Shown: positions 60,477-64,000 of the stretch, piece after piece
How the letters are laid out: each line of letters opens with the position of its first letter
Numbering within the stretch: position 1 is the first letter of the stretch
DNA from: Rhytidiadelphus loreus
Taxonomy: Eukaryota; Streptophyta; Bryopsida; Hypnales; Hylocomiaceae
DNA length: 64,000 bases
Direction: 5' to 3'
Assembly: GCA_947034895.1 (NCBI GenBank)
Contig: OX344764.1
Span: 67,499,348-67,563,347, forward strand
Position numbers and translations under genes: made by a program
The notes under the pieces: generated by a model
Told to the model about the DNA's origin: nothing
Databases searched by the model: none
The model's input: only the letters and a program-made list of their open reading frames with translations

Positions 60477-60639
60477 AGCCCAGCCAGGAGACCCCCCAGC
60501 AGGCCGCGAGCTAGCCAGAGGCCCCCAGTAGACAGCGAGCCCAGCCAAGGCAGCCCTCGCCCAGCCTTGGCCCCCGATTAGTTCATTTTTTTTTTTTTTT
60601 TCCTTTGGCTAAATTATATTAGGAAACTAAAAAAGGGGG

Positions 60640-60845
60640 GGGGGAGAAATAGAATTAGCAAGTAGGATAGCATAGGAAACTAGGGACCAAACTAGAAAGT
60701 AGGATAGTATAAGAGACTAGGGGAAGAAATAGAATTAGCAAAGTAGGATAGCATAGGAAACTAGAGGAACAAACTAGAAAGTAGGATAGCATAAGAGACT
60801 AGGGAACGAAATAGCAAAATAGAATAGTATGGGAAACTAGGGGGG
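60640..60845 (+). repeat. Tandem block in LTR copy 2
   Basis: Units of about 35-40 bp containing AAGTAGGATAGCATAGGAAA and CTAGGG recur five to six times. Only a trace (TAGTAGGGGGAGAGATAGGA) is present in copy 1. Confidence 0.75.
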
Positions 60846-62091
60846 AACTAGCGAGTGGATAGAGTAGAAGCCATAGGAAAGGAGGAGATCCGCCACCCAC
60901 ACTAAAAAGGTATAACCCGAAAGACAAGGAGACGTTTCCATCTCACCTCACTAACTCTCTCCTCCCAACCCACACATCACCACCTCCAAGTGCCATGGGA
61001 GAAGTGGGGAGGAAGCTTAAATAGGAATAGGATACCACAGATAGGGTAGAAGGGAAATCCATCCCACCATTAGGGTGAGACGGGCGTAAGAGGTAGTTAG
61101 GCCATATTTTGACTTTTAGATTCCTTCTGCATTAGGATAAGATGACGCGTAAATGTTAGTTAGGACGTAGTTTGACCTTCTAAGTAGGTAGGTGTCCAAC
61201 CTACCCCCTTCCATCAATGGGGCACGTGGGTTGAGGAGAAGGAGAAAGAAGAAAGGAGTGACATGCACGGAAAGAAGTGTTAGTCTTTTGAAATTACAAA
61301 TACGTCGGGGCCAACCAAATACGTGGCCTACAAACCGCAAATTACCATGGTGGAAGAAGGTGAATTGACCGCCCTCCTCACGGAACATTATGCCGGGGTA
61401 AGAACCTAACCTCCCCCCGCGTCATTGGCCCATTAGGGGTAAAAGTCTCAACTAGGCCGAGAGCTAGGTACCATTAGAGTCCAGGTCAGGTCAGATATGA
61501 TTAGTAAATCTTAGAGTAGGCTTTGAGGGGTTTCCAAAAACATAAGACACGTAGGAATCGGAGTTAGGATGCCCAAGATATCGATGGATGAAGTTTAGAG
61601 CCCGAGACGGATGAAACTTGGAAGTATTCGTCCACCCAAGTTGGGGCTTAGGATTTAGATAGAAAATAGGGAGTCAGGTCCATAGGCCAAATTTCACCCC
61701 CAACCAGATTTGGAAACCCATAGAAACCCATGGATGAAGTTTGATAGCCTTGCGGTCAAAACTTCATCCGTCCATAGCAGGTGATTAGAAGGTCCAAATT
61801 GAGCGAGTCTTAGGTTTTTAGAAATGGCATGAGATAATCTCCTACCTTAGGACATTAGAGTAGGATTTGAAAATAGGAAACACGAAAAACATAATATAGC
61901 AGAAGAGTCAACTTAGGAGTCATTAGAACCACGATTAGAGAGTCACGATTAGGAACTTAGCAAAAAAGATCCATTGCTTGGAAGGCACAATGGATTGACG
62001 CTTAGACACCCATTAGAGTAGGACACTATCATAGAACTAGAACCTGGTTGTGTTCGCCGATTTACCAAGGGTGGGAAAATAAGCGCCCACA

Positions 62092-62853
62092 CCCTCTCAT
62101 ATTCCAATGACTCCATTAGTAGAGGATTAGTCAACAAAGTATTTTTTAGCCAATAGGAAGAGAGTACCAGTCATTGTCCTTCTCCCCCTCTATGAATTTC
62201 CTACATTTAATGTTAATAGTATTCATATTCTTGCATACTTGAGTGTTTGGCTTCTTTTTGTGTTTTTGTTTAGTTTTATATTCACAACAGCTAGCAAAAT
62301 ATAAAGTTTTTTTAATGAAAGACTACAAGTACTTTGTTTTATAACATTTGAAAATGCTATGTGAAATTTTTTATTTTTCCAAAATAAAAGATAATTTAAT
62401 ATCAATTGGTGAATTAGTAAAAACTTTGAAATTCCATAACTTTTACAACGTAGATTCAAATGTTACAAATCAAAGTTTGTTCACCCTTCTTTCCAAAGTA
62501 CTTCTTGATAGTATCAAGAATGTTGTTGGACACCAAATGCACTCTTAGATCTCATCATATCTAACAAACAAAATGATAAAAACAACCTAACATAAGCTTG
62601 AAAAGATTATAAACAATTTAAGGGTTATTTAAATTACTAGATTTATTAGATTTTAGTTTTATTCTTTTTTTTCTTAAAATTTATAGTAATTTCAGATTTT
62701 TCAAACTAAATTTGAAAATATTTTTAATTATGGTGAATATGTGACGTTGTCCTGTTGTACATTTGTTCATAGTATAAAAACATATTATAATATGTATTAT
62801 TGAGTAACTCCATGGTGCCGCTATTTTATTGAATAACTTCAAGATGACGTTTC
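62092..62853. other. AT-rich spacer right of LTR copy 2
   Basis: No gene or repeat recognised. Confidence 0.4.
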
Positions 62854-62941
62854 ATGGAGGTACATGTCATCTATTTAAAAGGACGATTTTGCTTTAGAGT
62901 TTCATTGAAATCCATTAGTGATATTTGTTTTTTACTTTATA

Positions 62942-63405
62942 GTCAAAATGTCGAACTAAAGGGTTTTTTGGAGTCCCAAGAGGAAGAAATAGAATCGGAG
63001 CCTGGATTTGAATTTTCATTGTCACAACTACCGGATCAACCTCTTCTGTCGCTAAGTTTTGCGCCACCACATGAGCGTCCACAAGAAGAAGCTGGGCCTT
63101 CTCGACCGCCAAAGCACCCTCATATGGAGCGGCGATGGAATGGGAATCTTCAACATGATGCTCGGGCACTGGTAATTTTGTTGCAAGTTGGATGTGTTGA
63201 GCCCGGCAACCAAGATGTGACGTTTGAAGGATGTTTCAAAGGTTTCAATGTCGATCAGTATTACTACATGATGAAGCCTATTGAAGGAAGTCGTGGTCAC
63301 TATTGTTGGTTAGAAAGGTCAGTGAATCCTTTAACAAAAGCTGGTCGTGTTGATTACATCGCTGCGACTATCAAGCGCATTCTCAAATTTTTGCAGATGG
63401 AGTAA
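62942..63405 (+). CDS. Possible terminal exon of an unknown protein
   Basis: An open frame ending at TAA 63403-63405 follows a TTTACTTTATAG acceptor-like site at 62930-62941. It encodes about 150 residues: an acidic segment (ESQEEEIESEPGFEF), a Pro-rich stretch (PPHERPQEEAGPSRPPKHP), then a denser domain (VDQYYYMMKPIEGSRGHYCW, AATIKRILKFLQ). GC and composition stand out from the AT-rich surroundings. I do not recognise the family. It may be the last exon of a gene whose earlier exons were not found, or a transposon fragment. Confidence 0.35.
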
Positions 63406-64000
63406 AATTAGCCTTGGAATTCTAGTTTTCTTACCTCTAATAGGCATTGGTTTGATGTTAGTACTTCAATTCATATTTGATGTATTTTGTTGAAATTATT
63501 TTGTTTAGTTATAGTTGTAGAAGGAAAGAATGGAAATAGTTTGAACTTTAAAGAGATTTTCCTTTTAAGTTAAAGATAAAGATATAGATGTGGGGCCAAA
63601 TATGAAGGCCATTAGGTGTAAGTTGGCTTTAGGAGGGAGTTATGGCTTGATGTACACTTGTTTAGGTTAAGACCAAAGGTGTTGAAAAAAGGGAGGAAAA
63701 GATGGACACTATTCATCTTCTCTCCCAATGTTGTTTTGGGGGAACCGAGTGTTTAAAAGCTCATTGTGTATTGTGTTTTTGGAATTTGGTAATGAAGATT
63801 GCAGGAGTTGTTTATCATACTGTTAGCTTTTCAAATTGTTCTCTTTTACTTTATTTGAAGTAGTGAGTTGAGATTTGTGCTTGTTTGAGTGGAAGAAGGT
63901 CTACTGCCTTCTATGAAAAGGGGTGAGATTTTGACCGAGAATAGAAAACGGACAGGTCTTCTGTTCGAAATGAAACTTTGATAGAGTGTAGTAAATGTTG
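63406..64000. other. 3' flank of the unknown exon, no gene seen
   Basis: AT-rich, with short ORFs only. It could hold the 3' UTR of the preceding frame. Confidence 0.35.

Larger units (their letters stand above)
57925..62091 (+). mobile_element. Solo long LTR, copy 2, with CCCTC target duplication
   Basis: It starts TGTGAGCCCCAAATTCGTCA and ends AAATAAGCGCCCACA. The 5-bp sequence CCCTC flanks it exactly at 57920-57924 and 62092-62096, as expected for an LTR-element insertion. Length 4,167 bp, no gag/pol inside and no internal repeat of its own ends, so a solo LTR is the simplest reading; a large non-coding derivative element is the alternative. A TATA box lies at 59185. The interior carries a nested hAT MITE and a tandem block. 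Confidence 0.85.

Overview
The window is nuclear DNA from a land plant. The evidence is spliced genes with GT-AG introns, a bifunctional DHFR-thymidylate synthase, secreted beta-type expansins, an Agenet-domain protein, a plant-type TFIIIB B'' (BDP1) subunit, fragments resembling the plant SMC-hinge protein DMS3/GMI1, and plant-type hAT, CACTA and LTR elements. The expansins are divergent (both have AFD where HFD is usual). Together with compact GC-rich genes in very AT-rich, TE-filled intergenic DNA, this fits a seed-free plant (bryophyte or lycophyte) better than a typical angiosperm, but this is inference and the species is not identified.

Layout. 1-2124: 5' part of DHFR-TS on the minus strand, running off the left edge. 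2608-3102: short two-Agenet ORF. 3103-17830: about 15 kb of AT-rich DNA without convincing genes, made of TIR elements and long inverted repeats. 17850-19371: intact beta-expansin (minus) with a decayed partial duplicate of its 3' end. 19600-25750: mostly unrecognised, with one perfect-TIR MITE and one doubtful small gene. 25806-26887: second expansin (plus), intact except for one in-frame TAG. 28190-30060: a TIR element, a palindromic ~20-bp tandem repeat and a truncated BED/hAT transposase. 30400-31910: blocks resembling an SMC-hinge (DMS3/GMI1-like) protein on the minus strand. 32000-36600: AT-rich repeats. 36607-39181: seven-exon BDP1-like gene, the best complete gene model here. 40084-40365: 51-bp minisatellite.

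From 41.1 kb the window is nested transposons and gene fossils. A decayed DUF4283/zinc-knuckle (LINE ORF1-like) frame is cut by a long LTR-like repeat (42300-49487), which itself received a 3.6-kb ZNF862-type hAT transposon (44954-48593). A second LTR copy (57925-62091) has a perfect 5-bp target duplication and carries its own 361-bp hAT MITE with a perfect 8-bp duplication. Between the two copies lie two unfamiliar decayed coding regions: a minus-strand ORF ending in a Myb-like domain (50834-52006) and a multi-frame plus-strand ORF relic (53554-55560).

The host genes do not form a pathway. DHFR-TS serves folate and dTMP synthesis, BDP1 serves RNA polymerase III initiation, and the two expansins act in the cell wall and look like old divergent duplicates. 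All exon borders were read by eye from splice sites and reading frame, without transcript data.
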